A stretch of DNA of 64,000 nucleotides, taken from positions 1 to 64,000 of the forward strand of contig NZ_BOOF01000018.1 in NCBI RefSeq assembly GCF_016863095.1, given 5' to 3'. Source of the DNA: Microbispora siamensis. GTDB taxonomy: Bacteria; Actinomycetota; Actinomycetes; Streptosporangiales; Streptosporangiaceae. The notes beneath the pieces were generated by a model. It did not search any database, was not told the origin of the DNA, and saw nothing but the letters and a program-made list of their open reading frames with translations. A program made the translations under genes and the position numbers. This document shows positions 26,328 to 33,818 of the stretch, in pieces (positions within the stretch are counted from its first letter, which is position 1; each line of letters opens with the position of its first letter).

Positions 26328-28382
26328 GTGCGAACGCGAACGCTCCCGATCGCCCTCACCGCGGCGATCGCCCTGTCGATCGCCGCGGCCGGACAGGTGC
26401 CCGCCCTCGCGGCCGCCGACGGCCCGGCGCTGACGGTGGACACCACCACCGGGCGGCACCCCATCAGCCCGTACATCTACGGCATGAACTTCGCCGACGA
26501 GGCGCTGACCAAGGAACTGCGCCTCCCCGTACGCCGGTGGGGCGGCAACGCGACGACCCGCTACAACTACCTGTACGACACCAGCAACCGCGCCTCCGAC
26601 TGGTACTTCGAGAACATCGCCGAGGACAACGCCGACCCGTCCAAACTGCCGGACGGCTCGACGACCGACCGGTTCGTCGAGCAGGACCGGCGCACCGGCA
26701 CCGACACCATCCTCACCGTCCCGCTGATCGGCTGGGTCCCCAAGGGCCGCGACGCCTCCTGCGGGTTCTCCGTCGCCAAGTACGGCCCCCAGCAGCAGAC
26801 CGACCAGTGGCGTCCCGACTGCGGCAACGGCGTGAAGCCCGACGGCACGAAGATCACCGGCAACGACCCCCACGACACGAGCGTCGAAGCCGGGGCGGCG
26901 TACGTGAAGGACTGGATCGGCCACCTCACCGGCAGGTACGGCACAGCCTCGGGCGGCGGCGTGAAGTTCTACAACCTCGACAACGAGCCCGACATCTGGC
27001 ACAGCACACATCGGGACGTCCACCCCGAGGGCGCGAGCTCGGTCGAACTGCGCGACAAGGCCTACCTCATCGGCGCCGCCGTGAAGGCCGCCGACCCCGG
27101 GGCGAAGACGCTCGGTCCGGTCGGCTGGGGCTGGTCCTCCTGGGACTACTCCGGCCTCGACCAGGAGACCTGCGGCCGGACGAACTGCTGGTCGAACCCC
27201 CCGGACAAGGAGGCCCGCGGCGGCCTTCCGTTCACCACCTGGTACCTCCGGCAGATGAAGAAGTACGAGGACGAGCACGGCCTGCGCGTCCTCGACTACT
27301 TCGACGAGCACTTCTACCCGCAGGCGTCCGGCGTCGCCTTCGGCTCCGGCGGCGACCCGGCCACCGACGCCCTGCGGCTGCGCTCCACTCGGGCGCTGTG
27401 GGACCCGTCGTACACGGACGAGAGCTGGATCAACACGCAGGTGCGGCTCATCCCCCGGATGAAGGAACTGGTGGCCGCCGAGTATCCGGGCACCAAGACC
27501 GCGATCACCGAGTACAACTGGGGCGCCCTCGACCACATCAACGGCGCCCTGGCCCAGGCCGACATCCTCGGCATCTTCGGCCGCGAGGGCCTCGACCTCG
27601 CCACCCTGTGGGGGCCGCCCACGGCCTCCCAGCCCGGCGCGTACGCCTTCCGGATGTACCTCAACTACGACGGCGAGGGCGGCCGGTTCGGCGAGACGGC
27701 GGTCGGCGCGACCAGCGCCGACCAGGGCAAGCTGGCGGTGTACGCCGCCGAGCGCGCCTCCGACAAGGCGCTCACGCTCGTCGTGGTGAACAAGACCGGC
27801 GACGACCTGACCAGCGAGGTCGCCGTCAAGGGACGCGACGGCGGAGCGACCGCCCAGGTCTACCGCTACGGGGCGGCCGACACGTCTGCCATCAGGCGCG
27901 ACGCCGACGTGCAGGTCGGGGCAGGCGGCTTCACCGGCACGTTCCCGGCCAACTCGATCAGCACCATCGTGATCCCCGCCGGCACCGGCCCGTCGCCCTC
28001 CCCGTCGCCCTCCGCGAGCCCCAGCCCCTCTCCCAGTTCCTCGCCGACGCCGGCCGCCACCTGCACGGTGACGTACGCGGTCACCAACCAGTGGCCCGGC
28101 GGTTTCCAGGCCGGGGTCCGGATCGTCAACCGGGGGACCGCGGCCGTGAAGGGCTGGCAGCTCGGCTGGACGTACGGCAACGGGCAGACCGTGACCCAGC
28201 TGTGGGACGGCTCGTACACCCAGAGCGGATCGAAGGTCACGGTGACCAACGCCGGCTACAACGCCACGATCGCGGCGAACGGCGGCAGCGTGACCTTCGG
28301 CTTCCTCGGCCGCTGGGACAACGGCGCCAACCCCGCACCCCAGCAGTTCACGCTCAACGGCTCGCCCTGCGCGACGAGCTGA
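26328..28382 (+). CDS. Secreted GH44 endoglucanase/xyloglucanase with C-terminal CBM2
   Basis: GTG 26328 follows GAGAGGAGA and opens a signal peptide (about 1-31). The 684-aa protein has a GH44 catalytic domain (about 35-545): RRWGGNATTRYNYLYDTSNRASDWYFENI, the acid/base Glu220 in YNLDNEPDIWH, and the nucleophile Glu395 in AITEYNWG. A Pro-Ser linker (about 552-575) leads to a family-2 cellulose-binding module (CTVTYAVTNQWPGGFQAGVRIVN, with conserved Trp residues and terminal Cys). GH44 enzymes cleave beta-1,4-glucan, often xyloglucan, which fits the neighbouring fucosidase-like GH95. No GntR operator is obvious upstream. Confidence 0.93.
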   Translation: MRTRTLPIALTAAIALSIAAAGQVPALAAADGPALTVDTTTGRHPISPYIYGMNFADEALTKELRLPVRRWGGNATTRYNYLYDTSNRASDWYFENIAEDNADPSKLPDGSTTDRFVEQDRRTGTDTILTVPLIGWVPKGRDASCGFSVAKYGPQQQTDQWRPDCGNGVKPDGTKITGNDPHDTSVEAGAAYVKDWIGHLTGRYGTASGGGVKFYNLDNEPDIWHSTHRDVHPEGASSVELRDKAYLIGAAVKAADPGAKTLGPVGWGWSSWDYSGLDQETCGRTNCWSNPPDKEARGGLPFTTWYLRQMKKYEDEHGLRVLDYFDEHFYPQASGVAFGSGGDPATDALRLRSTRALWDPSYTDESWINTQVRLIPRMKELVAAEYPGTKTAITEYNWGALDHINGALAQADILGIFGREGLDLATLWGPPTASQPGAYAFRMYLNYDGEGGRFGETAVGATSADQGKLAVYAAERASDKALTLVVVNKTGDDLTSEVAVKGRDGGATAQVYRYGAADTSAIRRDADVQVGAGGFTGTFPANSISTIVIPAGTGPSPSPSPSASPSPSPSSSPTPAATCTVTYAVTNQWPGGFQAGVRIVNRGTAAVKGWQLGWTYGNGQTVTQLWDGSYTQSGSKVTVTNAGYNATIAANGGSVTFGFLGRWDNGANPAPQQFTLNGSPCATS

Positions 28383-28393
28383 CCCACCCGTCC

Positions 28394-28421
28394 CGGTGCC
28401 GGCCTTCCCCGGCCGGCACCG
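28394..28421. terminator. Bidirectional terminator between GH44 and the small secreted protein gene
   Basis: An 11-bp perfect stem (28394-28404 with 28411-28421) and a 6-nt loop between convergent genes. Confidence 0.85.
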
Positions 28422-28428
28422 CCGGGGG

Positions 28429-28911
28429 TCAGTCCACCATCGCGCCCTTGTCGCGTCCGCACGCGCTGACGCCGTCGTGCCGGCCGCAGGCTCTGACGAG
28501 GGTGAAATCACGCCAGACGGCCATCGGCGAGGAGACCGCCTGGCCGTCGCGGCTCACCGGGAAGGGGCCGCACCGATGCCACGGGCCGCCACCCGGCGGC
28601 CAGACGTTCAGCCAGACCTCGTCACCCGGGCGCGTGCGGCCGGTGAGGGTCGCCCAGTAGTGCCATTCCCCGCGCGGGCCCGCGTCGCCGCGCCAGAGCG
28701 TGACGTCCACCTCGTCGCCCCACTTCCCGCTCGTCAGTGAGTACACGGGCCTGACGTTCTTCACCATCTCGGGGCTCGGCCACGGCCAGGCGCGGCAGTC
28801 GATCGGCCGATCACCGGCGGGGCCGGCGGAGGCCGCGCCGGAAGGGACGGCCAGGAGCACGGCCGCGGCGACGATCGCCGTGGTGGTCCTGCCATGCCTG
28901 GTTCGAATCAC
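28429..28911 (-). CDS. Small secreted protein of unknown function
   Basis: GTG 28911 follows GGGGGAGG; longer in-frame starts lie upstream of the promoter and are rejected. The 160-aa product has a signal peptide ending ASAGPAG and a mature part of about 120 aa rich in Trp and Gly (LTSGKWGDEVDVTLWRGDAGPRGEWHYWATLTGRTRPGDEVWLNVW). Four Cys (IDCRAW, HRCGPF, VRACG, VSACG) could form two disulfides. I recognise no family. It resembles the secreted beta-sandwich proteins common in streptomycetes and relatives. Confidence 0.8.
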   Translation of the reverse strand: MIRTRHGRTTTAIVAAAVLLAVPSGAASAGPAGDRPIDCRAWPWPSPEMVKNVRPVYSLTSGKWGDEVDVTLWRGDAGPRGEWHYWATLTGRTRPGDEVWLNVWPPGGGPWHRCGPFPVSRDGQAVSSPMAVWRDFTLVRACGRHDGVSACGRDKGAMVD

Positions 28912-28947
28912 CCTGGACCTCCCCCGAGTACGGCTGCCACCCGGACG

Positions 28948-28976
28948 AGTATCGATGACGGTCCGTGTCCATGCAA
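28948..28976 (-). promoter_or_regulatory. Promoter of the small secreted protein gene
   Basis: Minus strand TTGCAT (28976-28971), 17-bp spacer, GATACT (28953-28948); leader about 30 bases to GTG 28911. Confidence 0.7.
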
Positions 28977-29057
28977 TCGCATTAGGTGAACGAACAATCA
29001 GCGCCGGTCGGGGCAAATCTTGCGGATACAGGCACTAGAACGGCCAAAAAGCAATCA

Positions 29058-29086
29058 TTGACCGGCATTTGACAAAAAGTTACATT
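29058..29086 (+). promoter_or_regulatory. Promoter of the M1 peptidase gene
   Basis: TTGACC (29058-29063), 17-bp spacer, TACATT (29081-29086), about 40 bases before the ATG at 29133. An A-rich spacer stands out against the local GC content. Confidence 0.75.
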
Positions 29087-29132
29087 ACGTCGGCAGATCG
29101 GGGGTTCGGGCGCTCGAAGGGAGACCCTCCTC

Positions 29133-30473
29133 ATGGTGCGACGATTCCTGATCACCACGGCGGCGGCCGTGCTCGTCCTCGTCTGGGGCGTTCCGCCGGC
29201 CGCCCACGCGGTGGACGGGACCAGGACGCCCGGATCGCCCTCCTACACGGTCACCTTGACCAGCAACGCCTCGGGCAGCACGTGGACGGGACACGAGAGC
29301 GTCACCTTCGCCAACCCGTCGGCGGACCCCCTGACGGAGGTCTACCTCCGCCTGTGGGACAACTACCACGGGGCATGCCCGTCCACGCCGGTCACCGTGA
29401 CCAACGTGACCGGGGGCACGCCGTCCCCGCTCTCAGTCTCCTGCACCGCGATGAAGATCGCCCTGCCTGCCCCGCTCGCCCAGAACCAGAGCGCCTCGAT
29501 CGGGTTCGACCTCAGCATCGTCGTGCCCAGCGGCGCCGACCGGTTCGGGCGCGACGGGTCCTACAACTTCATCGGCAACGCGCTGCCGGTCCTGGCGGTC
29601 CGCGACGCGAGCGGCTGGCACCTCGACCCCTACAGCAACAACGGCGAGTCCTTCTACGCGCTGACCAGCGACTACTCGGTGACGCTCGACCACCCGACGT
29701 CGCTGCTCGTGCCCGCGACCGGCACCTCCGTCGACACGCCGGGAGCGTCCGGTCGTACGATCACCACGGCGACCGCGCAGAAGGTCCGCGAGTTCGCATG
29801 GGCGGCCGGGCCGTTCGTCAAGACCACGAGCACCACCACGACGGGCGTCGTCGTGAACGTCTACCGGGTGAGCTCGATCAGCTCCGGCAGCGCGAGCTCG
29901 ATGATGACCACCGCGAAGAACGCGCTCGTCGCACACGCGGGACGGTTCGGCGCCTACCCGTACGGCGAGGCGGACGTGGTGCTGGACAACAACTTCTGGT
30001 TCGGCGGCATGGAGTACCCGGGCTTCGTGCTCGACGTGGTCAGCTCCACCGCGCTCGCCCACGAACTGGCCCACCAGTGGTGGTACGGGATCGTCGGCGA
30101 CGACGAGTACGCCAGCCCGTGGCTGGACGAGTCGTTCACCGACTACGCCACCGACCTCTACAACGGCCTCTCGGGCACCAACTGCTGGAACAGCGTCTCC
30201 TGGCAGTCGTCGGCCGAGAAGATCAGCAACTCGATGGCCTACTGGGACGCCCATTCGAGCCGGTACGGCACCGTCGTCTACACCTACGGCAAGTGCGCCC
30301 TGCACGACCTGCGGCGCACGATCGGCACGACGGCGATGCAGAACCTGCTGAAGAACTACGCCGCGGCCCACTGGTACGGGGTCTCGACCACCGCGGAGTT
30401 CAAGGCCGCCGCCCAGGCCGCCACCTCCGTCGACCTGTCGTCGTTCTGGACCACCCACCGCATCGACGGCTGA
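29133..30473 (+). CDS. Secreted M1-family zinc metallopeptidase
   Basis: The 446-aa protein starts at ATG 29133 with a signal peptide ending AHA. The gluzincin motif is HELAHQWW (His310, Glu311, His314), with the third zinc ligand Glu333 exactly 18 residues later (WLDESF). The exopeptidase loop GGMEYPG replaces the classical GAMEN. At 446 aa it is shorter than full M1 aminopeptidases (about 850 aa): it keeps the N-terminal beta domain and catalytic domain and lacks the large C-terminal helical domain. It likely trims peptides outside the cell. Its start is preceded by a good promoter. Confidence 0.9.
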   Translation: MVRRFLITTAAAVLVLVWGVPPAAHAVDGTRTPGSPSYTVTLTSNASGSTWTGHESVTFANPSADPLTEVYLRLWDNYHGACPSTPVTVTNVTGGTPSPLSVSCTAMKIALPAPLAQNQSASIGFDLSIVVPSGADRFGRDGSYNFIGNALPVLAVRDASGWHLDPYSNNGESFYALTSDYSVTLDHPTSLLVPATGTSVDTPGASGRTITTATAQKVREFAWAAGPFVKTTSTTTTGVVVNVYRVSSISSGSASSMMTTAKNALVAHAGRFGAYPYGEADVVLDNNFWFGGMEYPGFVLDVVSSTALAHELAHQWWYGIVGDDEYASPWLDESFTDYATDLYNGLSGTNCWNSVSWQSSAEKISNSMAYWDAHSSRYGTVVYTYGKCALHDLRRTIGTTAMQNLLKNYAAAHWYGVSTTAEFKAAAQAATSVDLSSFWTTHRIDG

Positions 30474-30483
30474 GTTCACCGGG

Positions 30484-30511
30484 CGTCCCGCTCCCGGCCG
30501 GGAGCGGGACG
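30484..30511 (+). terminator. Perfect hairpin after the M1 peptidase gene
   Basis: A 28-nt perfect palindrome (arms 30484-30497 and 30498-30511; the top 4 bases would form the loop) ten bases after the stop. Confidence 0.85.
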
Positions 30512-30601
30512 GCTCGCGTCGCTCCGATCCCGGCGGTCCGGTGTCGCACACGCCGGACGCGATGACGGGGTTGGCGGGCTCCGGCCGCCTATCCTGGCCC
30601 A

Positions 30602-31123
30602 ATGAAGATCGGCAAGCTGGTCGGCGGTGTCCTCCTGGCGGTCCTCCTCCCGGGATGCTCGGCCGAGGGCGCATCGCCCACGGACGCTCTGAAGGTGAGC
30701 ACCCCGGCCTTCGCCGAGGGCGCCAGGATCCCCAGGAAACACGTGTGCGCGCGGCAGGGAGGTCAGGACGTCTCGCCCCCGCTCACCTGGAGCGGTGTTC
30801 CCGCCTCCGCTCGCGAGCTGGCGATCGTGGTGGACGACCCGGACGCTCCCGGCGGGACGTACATCCACTGGATCGTGACCGGCATCCCCGTCACCGTGAC
30901 GAGCGTGCCCGAGGGCCGCGCCCCGGGGAAGGTCCTGCCGGGCAGCGACGGCAAGGCCGCCTACGCGGGGCCCTGCCCGCCGAGTGGAGTGCATCACTAC
31001 CACTTCATCGTGTACGCGCTGCGCGGCCCGATCACGCCGGGCGGCGACGCGACAGCGGTGCACCAGCGGATCAAGGACGCGGCGATCGCCTCGGGCGAGA
31101 CCGTCGGCACCTGGGGTGGCTGA
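30602..31123 (+). CDS. YbhB/YbcL-type PEBP-family lipoprotein
   Basis: The 173-aa protein has a lipobox LLPGC near residue 19. It has the phosphatidylethanolamine-binding signatures SPPLTWSGVPASARELAIVVDDPDAPGG (ligand pocket Asp-Pro-Asp), YIHWIVTGIP and GPCPPSGVHHYHFIVYAL. The family binds anionic small molecules or lipids; its bacterial role is poorly known. It appears to be a single gene with its own terminator. Confidence 0.9.
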   Translation: MKIGKLVGGVLLAVLLPGCSAEGASPTDALKVSTPAFAEGARIPRKHVCARQGGQDVSPPLTWSGVPASARELAIVVDDPDAPGGTYIHWIVTGIPVTVTSVPEGRAPGKVLPGSDGKAAYAGPCPPSGVHHYHFIVYALRGPITPGGDATAVHQRIKDAAIASGETVGTWGG

Positions 31124-31128
31124 CAGGC

Positions 31129-31168
31129 GAATCCCCGGCCTCGCCGGGTGTGGCGCGTCCGGGGATTC
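31129..31168 (+). terminator. Stem-loop after the PEBP gene
   Basis: GAATCCCCGG (31129-31138) pairs with CCGGGGATTC (31159-31168) over a 20-nt loop. Confidence 0.75.
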
Positions 31169-31187
31169 CGTGTGAGGTTCTACCTGG

Positions 31188-31260
31188 TCAGGAGGCGTAG
31201 GTGGTGACCTTCCACAGATAGCCGTCCGGGTCGCTGAAGTAGCCGAAGTACCCGCCCCAC
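31188..31260 (-). pseudogene. C-terminal remnant of a VOC/glyoxalase-family gene
   Basis: Read leftward from 31259 to the stop at 31188, the frame gives WGGYFGYFSDPDGYLWKV and TTYAS. This is the C-terminal metal-site strand of VOC-superfamily proteins (typical GYFxDPDGxLWE). Nothing of the family is found upstream of 31260, so about four fifths of the gene is missing. It abuts another fragment in the opposite orientation. Confidence 0.8.
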
Positions 31261-31263
31261 TAA

Positions 31264-31572
31264 GCGGGGGCCGCCTCCCGGAAGGGGGATTTCGCCGCCC
31301 TGCTCGATCTGCTCGATCCGGACGCCGTGGCCGGCGAGATCCGCGGCGCCGAGGCGGTGGCGGCCTTCTTCTCCGGACGAGCTCAGGCCGCCCGGCTCGC
31401 TCTGGTCGACGGCGTTCCGGCGGCCGTCTGGTCGCACCGCGGCCGGCCGAAGGCCGTCTTCACGTTCGCCGTCAGCGGCGGGAAGATCACCCGCATCGCC
31501 GTCGACGCCGCTCCGGAGCGGGTCAGAGTTCGAGGACGAGGCGGCCGGACCGGGCCCGCGACACGCAGATGA
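31264..31572 (+). pseudogene. C-terminal remnant of a SigJ/ECF41-type sigma factor gene
   Basis: The frame reads KGDFAALLDLLDPDAV then RGAEAVAAFFSGRAQAA, ALVDGVPAAVWSHRGRPKAVF and VSGGKITRIAVDAAPERV. This is the SnoaL-like C-terminal extension of ECF41 sigma factors. An in-frame TAA (31261-31263) precedes it. The usual stretch between the LLDPD motif and the RGAxAV motif looks shortened, and no sigma-2 or sigma-4 region exists. The open frame from GTG 31327 is therefore not a functional gene. Its end overlaps the 3' end of the reductase gene. Confidence 0.72.
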
Positions 31573-32494
31573 ACATGACGTCCCCGGCCTCGCGCTCCTC
31601 CTCGGTGAGCAGGTGGTCGCGGTGGTCGGGGACCCCGCCGAGGACCGCCGTCTCACAGGTGCCGCAGGTGCCCTCGCGGCAGGACGACAGCACCGCGACC
31701 CCCGCCTCCTCGACCACCTCCAGGATCGAGCGTCCCGCCGGCACGGTCAGCGTCGTTCCGGTCAGGACCAGCTCCACCTCGAAGGCGCCCTCCGCCGTAC
31801 TCTCCGCCGTGCCCGCGCCGTTCCGGGCCGCGGGCACGAAGCGTTCCACGCGCAGCGCTCCCTTCGGCCAGGAGGCGCACCGCTGCTGGGCCGCCGCCAG
31901 CAGCGGCTCCGGTCCGCAGCAGTAGACGAGGGTGTCCGCACGCGGGACGCCGAGCAGCGCGTCGAGGTCGAGCAGGCCCGTCTCGTCCTGCGGGCACAGT
32001 TCCACCCGGCCCGGGTGCTTCCGGACGAGCCGGTCGGCGAACGCCATCGAGGCCCGGGTGCGCCCGCCGTACACCAGCCGCCAGTCGGATCCGCGCCGCG
32101 CCGCCTCCTCGATCATGGGCAGGATCGGGGTGATACCGATGCCGCCGGCCACGAACAGGTAGCGCGATGACTCGGCGAGGCCGAAGCGGTTGCGGGGACC
32201 GCGCACCCGGATCGTGTCGCCCTCGGCGAGCCGGTCGTGCACGTACGCGGAGCCGCCCCGCCCGCCGGGCTCCCTGAGCACCGCCACCTGGAAGACCGAG
32301 GGATCGCCGGGGTCGCCGCACAGCGAGTACTGCCTGACCAGTCCCGGGCCGAGCAGCAGGTCGACGTGGGCGCCCGGCGTCCAGGCGGGCAGCGGGCCGC
32401 CGTCGGGGCGGACGAGGCTCAGGAGGACGACTCCCTCGGCGACGGGCACCTTGCCCGCCACCTTCACGTCGAACTCCGGTTCGGTGACGGGCAT
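31523..32494 (-). CDS. PDR/VanB-type oxidoreductase (FMN, NAD and plant-type [2Fe-2S])
   Basis: The 323-aa reductase has an FMN-binding barrel (GAHVDLLLGPGLVRQYSLCGDP), an NAD-binding domain (LFVAGGIGITPILPMIEEA, YCCGPEPLL) and a C-terminal plant-type ferredoxin with ligands Cys272, Cys277, Cys280 and Cys310 (SSCREGTCGTC...FICVSRA). This is the phthalate dioxygenase reductase / VanB layout, feeding electrons from NADH to a Rieske oxygenase. The partner oxygenase gene lies 250 bases upstream in the same operon. Confidence 0.93.
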   Translation of the reverse strand: MPVTEPEFDVKVAGKVPVAEGVVLLSLVRPDGGPLPAWTPGAHVDLLLGPGLVRQYSLCGDPGDPSVFQVAVLREPGGRGGSAYVHDRLAEGDTIRVRGPRNRFGLAESSRYLFVAGGIGITPILPMIEEAARRGSDWRLVYGGRTRASMAFADRLVRKHPGRVELCPQDETGLLDLDALLGVPRADTLVYCCGPEPLLAAAQQRCASWPKGALRVERFVPAARNGAGTAESTAEGAFEVELVLTGTTLTVPAGRSILEVVEEAGVAVLSSCREGTCGTCETAVLGGVPDHRDHLLTEEEREAGDVMFICVSRARSGRLVLEL

Positions 32495-32529
32495 GGTCGC
32501 CGAGGCTTCCTTTCCGGTGGGTGGTCGTC

Positions 32530-32751
32530 TCAGACGAGCGCGGCGGCCGGGGCCGGGGAGTCGTGTGCCTCCACGGGGCGGGGCCGGTGGCCCTCGGGGT
32601 GGCCGAGCAACCAGTCCCACAAGGCCACCGGGTCCTCGAACTCGCGCTCCGCCCCGCAGAAGCAGGAGGCGTGCAGCCGGTCCGTACCCGGCAGCCAGCG
32701 GATGCGGTAGACGGTGCGGCCGGCCCGCGCGCCGGCGTCGTCCGCGCTCAT
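32530..32751 (-). CDS. Small conserved-looking 73-aa protein in the Rieske operon
   Basis: ATG 32751 overlaps the Rieske gene stop as ATGA, which argues for real translation. The product has a basic start (TVYRIRWLPGTDRLHASCFCGAE), a Cys-Phe-Cys pair, and DPVALWDWLLGHPEGH. I do not recognise a family. Position between oxygenase and reductase suggests an accessory role, perhaps metal or cluster binding; that is inference. Confidence 0.7.
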   Translation of the reverse strand: MSADDAGARAGRTVYRIRWLPGTDRLHASCFCGAEREFEDPVALWDWLLGHPEGHRPRPVEAHDSPAPAAALV

Positions 32752-33815
32752 CGGGCGGCGGCCTCCGGTCGTACGGCGCCGGCCGCGGCCATCCGGGCGA
32801 GGAGGCGGCGGGCGGCCAGCCCGCCGGTGTCGATGTTCACCGACAGCTCCTGGTATCGGTCCGGCTCCGCGGCGAGGACCTGCTCCAGCGTGTTGAGCGC
32901 GGCCACGTCCTGCAGCACGACGGTGCGGTTGCTGTCCCGCAGGAAGTCCGAGACCTTCTCGTCGTCGAGCGCGAAGTCGCGTGCCACCGCCCAGAAGTCG
33001 TACGTGGTGTTCTCCGTGGACGGGGTGATCGCGTACACGACCTCGACGTGGAAGGCGTGCGGGTCCGTGCCGTCGTCGGCGGGCGGGGGCGACCCGACCG
33101 GGGCGACCCGGCTGTGCAGCAGGTACAGGCACGGCGGGTGATACTCGATGTCCTGCCAGCGGGTGATCCGGCCCTTGATGCCGGTCGACTCGGCGTAGAA
33201 CGGCGGGCAGGCCGCGTCGTCCATGTGGCGGCTGACGTAGACGACGCCCGCGTCCTCGTCCACCTCCGTCGTGATCGGGGTCTCGGCCACCTCCGGAGTG
33301 CCGATGTACCCGCCGTGCAGGTACGTCTCGTGGGACAGGTCGAGGAGGTTGTCCACGAGCAGGCCGTAGCGCGCGTTCAGCGGCTCCATCCCGCACACCG
33401 TGGCGTACTCGGGCGAGACGAGCCAGGGCGCGCGCGGCGGCAGCGTGCCGCCCGGCTCGCGGTCGCCGATCCACACCCAGACGAACGAGTCCTGCTCGAC
33501 CACCGGATAGGTGCGCAGCCGCGCGGTGCGCGGAATGCGCTGCTGCGCGGGCACGGCGACGCAGACGCCGTCCGGGCCGTAGGTGAAGCCGTGGTAGCCG
33601 CAGACCACGCGGTCGCCGACCAGGTGGCTGGGGGATTCCGACAGGGGGAACCGGCGGTGCACGCAGCGGTCGGCCATCGCCACCGCCCGCCCGTCCTCGG
33701 TGCGGTAGAGCAGGATCGGCTCGTTCAGGATGGTGCGGCCGAGCTGACGGCGGCCCACCTCGTGGCCGTAGGCGGCCACGTACCACTGGTTGCGCGCGAA
33801 CTCGGTGACGATCAC
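32748..33815 (-). CDS. Rieske non-haem iron oxygenase, VanA (vanillate demethylase)-like
   Basis: The 355-aa protein has a Rieske [2Fe-2S] site (Cys51-x-His53, Cys72-x2-His75: CVHRRFPLSE, CGYHGFTYGPDG) and a catalytic domain whose mononuclear iron site fits Asp159-x2-His162-x4-His167 (NLLDLSHETYLH). This is the VanA/PobA family, which O-demethylates methoxy-aromatics or hydroxylates aromatic acids. It starts 3 bases after the CoA-ligase stop. The aromatic substrate cannot be read from sequence; vanillate-like compounds released with plant cell walls would fit. Confidence 0.9.
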   Translation of the reverse strand: MIVTEFARNQWYVAAYGHEVGRRQLGRTILNEPILLYRTEDGRAVAMADRCVHRRFPLSESPSHLVGDRVVCGYHGFTYGPDGVCVAVPAQQRIPRTARLRTYPVVEQDSFVWVWIGDREPGGTLPPRAPWLVSPEYATVCGMEPLNARYGLLVDNLLDLSHETYLHGGYIGTPEVAETPITTEVDEDAGVVYVSRHMDDAACPPFYAESTGIKGRITRWQDIEYHPPCLYLLHSRVAPVGSPPPADDGTDPHAFHVEVVYAITPSTENTTYDFWAVARDFALDDEKVSDFLRDSNRTVVLQDVAALNTLEQVLAAEPDRYQELSVNIDTGGLAARRLLARMAAAGAVRPEAAAR

Positions 33816-33818
33816 AGG

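Noticed and set aside
31327..31572. 81-codon open frame as a functional gene
   Set aside because: It is the end of a truncated sigma-factor gene with an in-frame stop upstream and no ribosome site.
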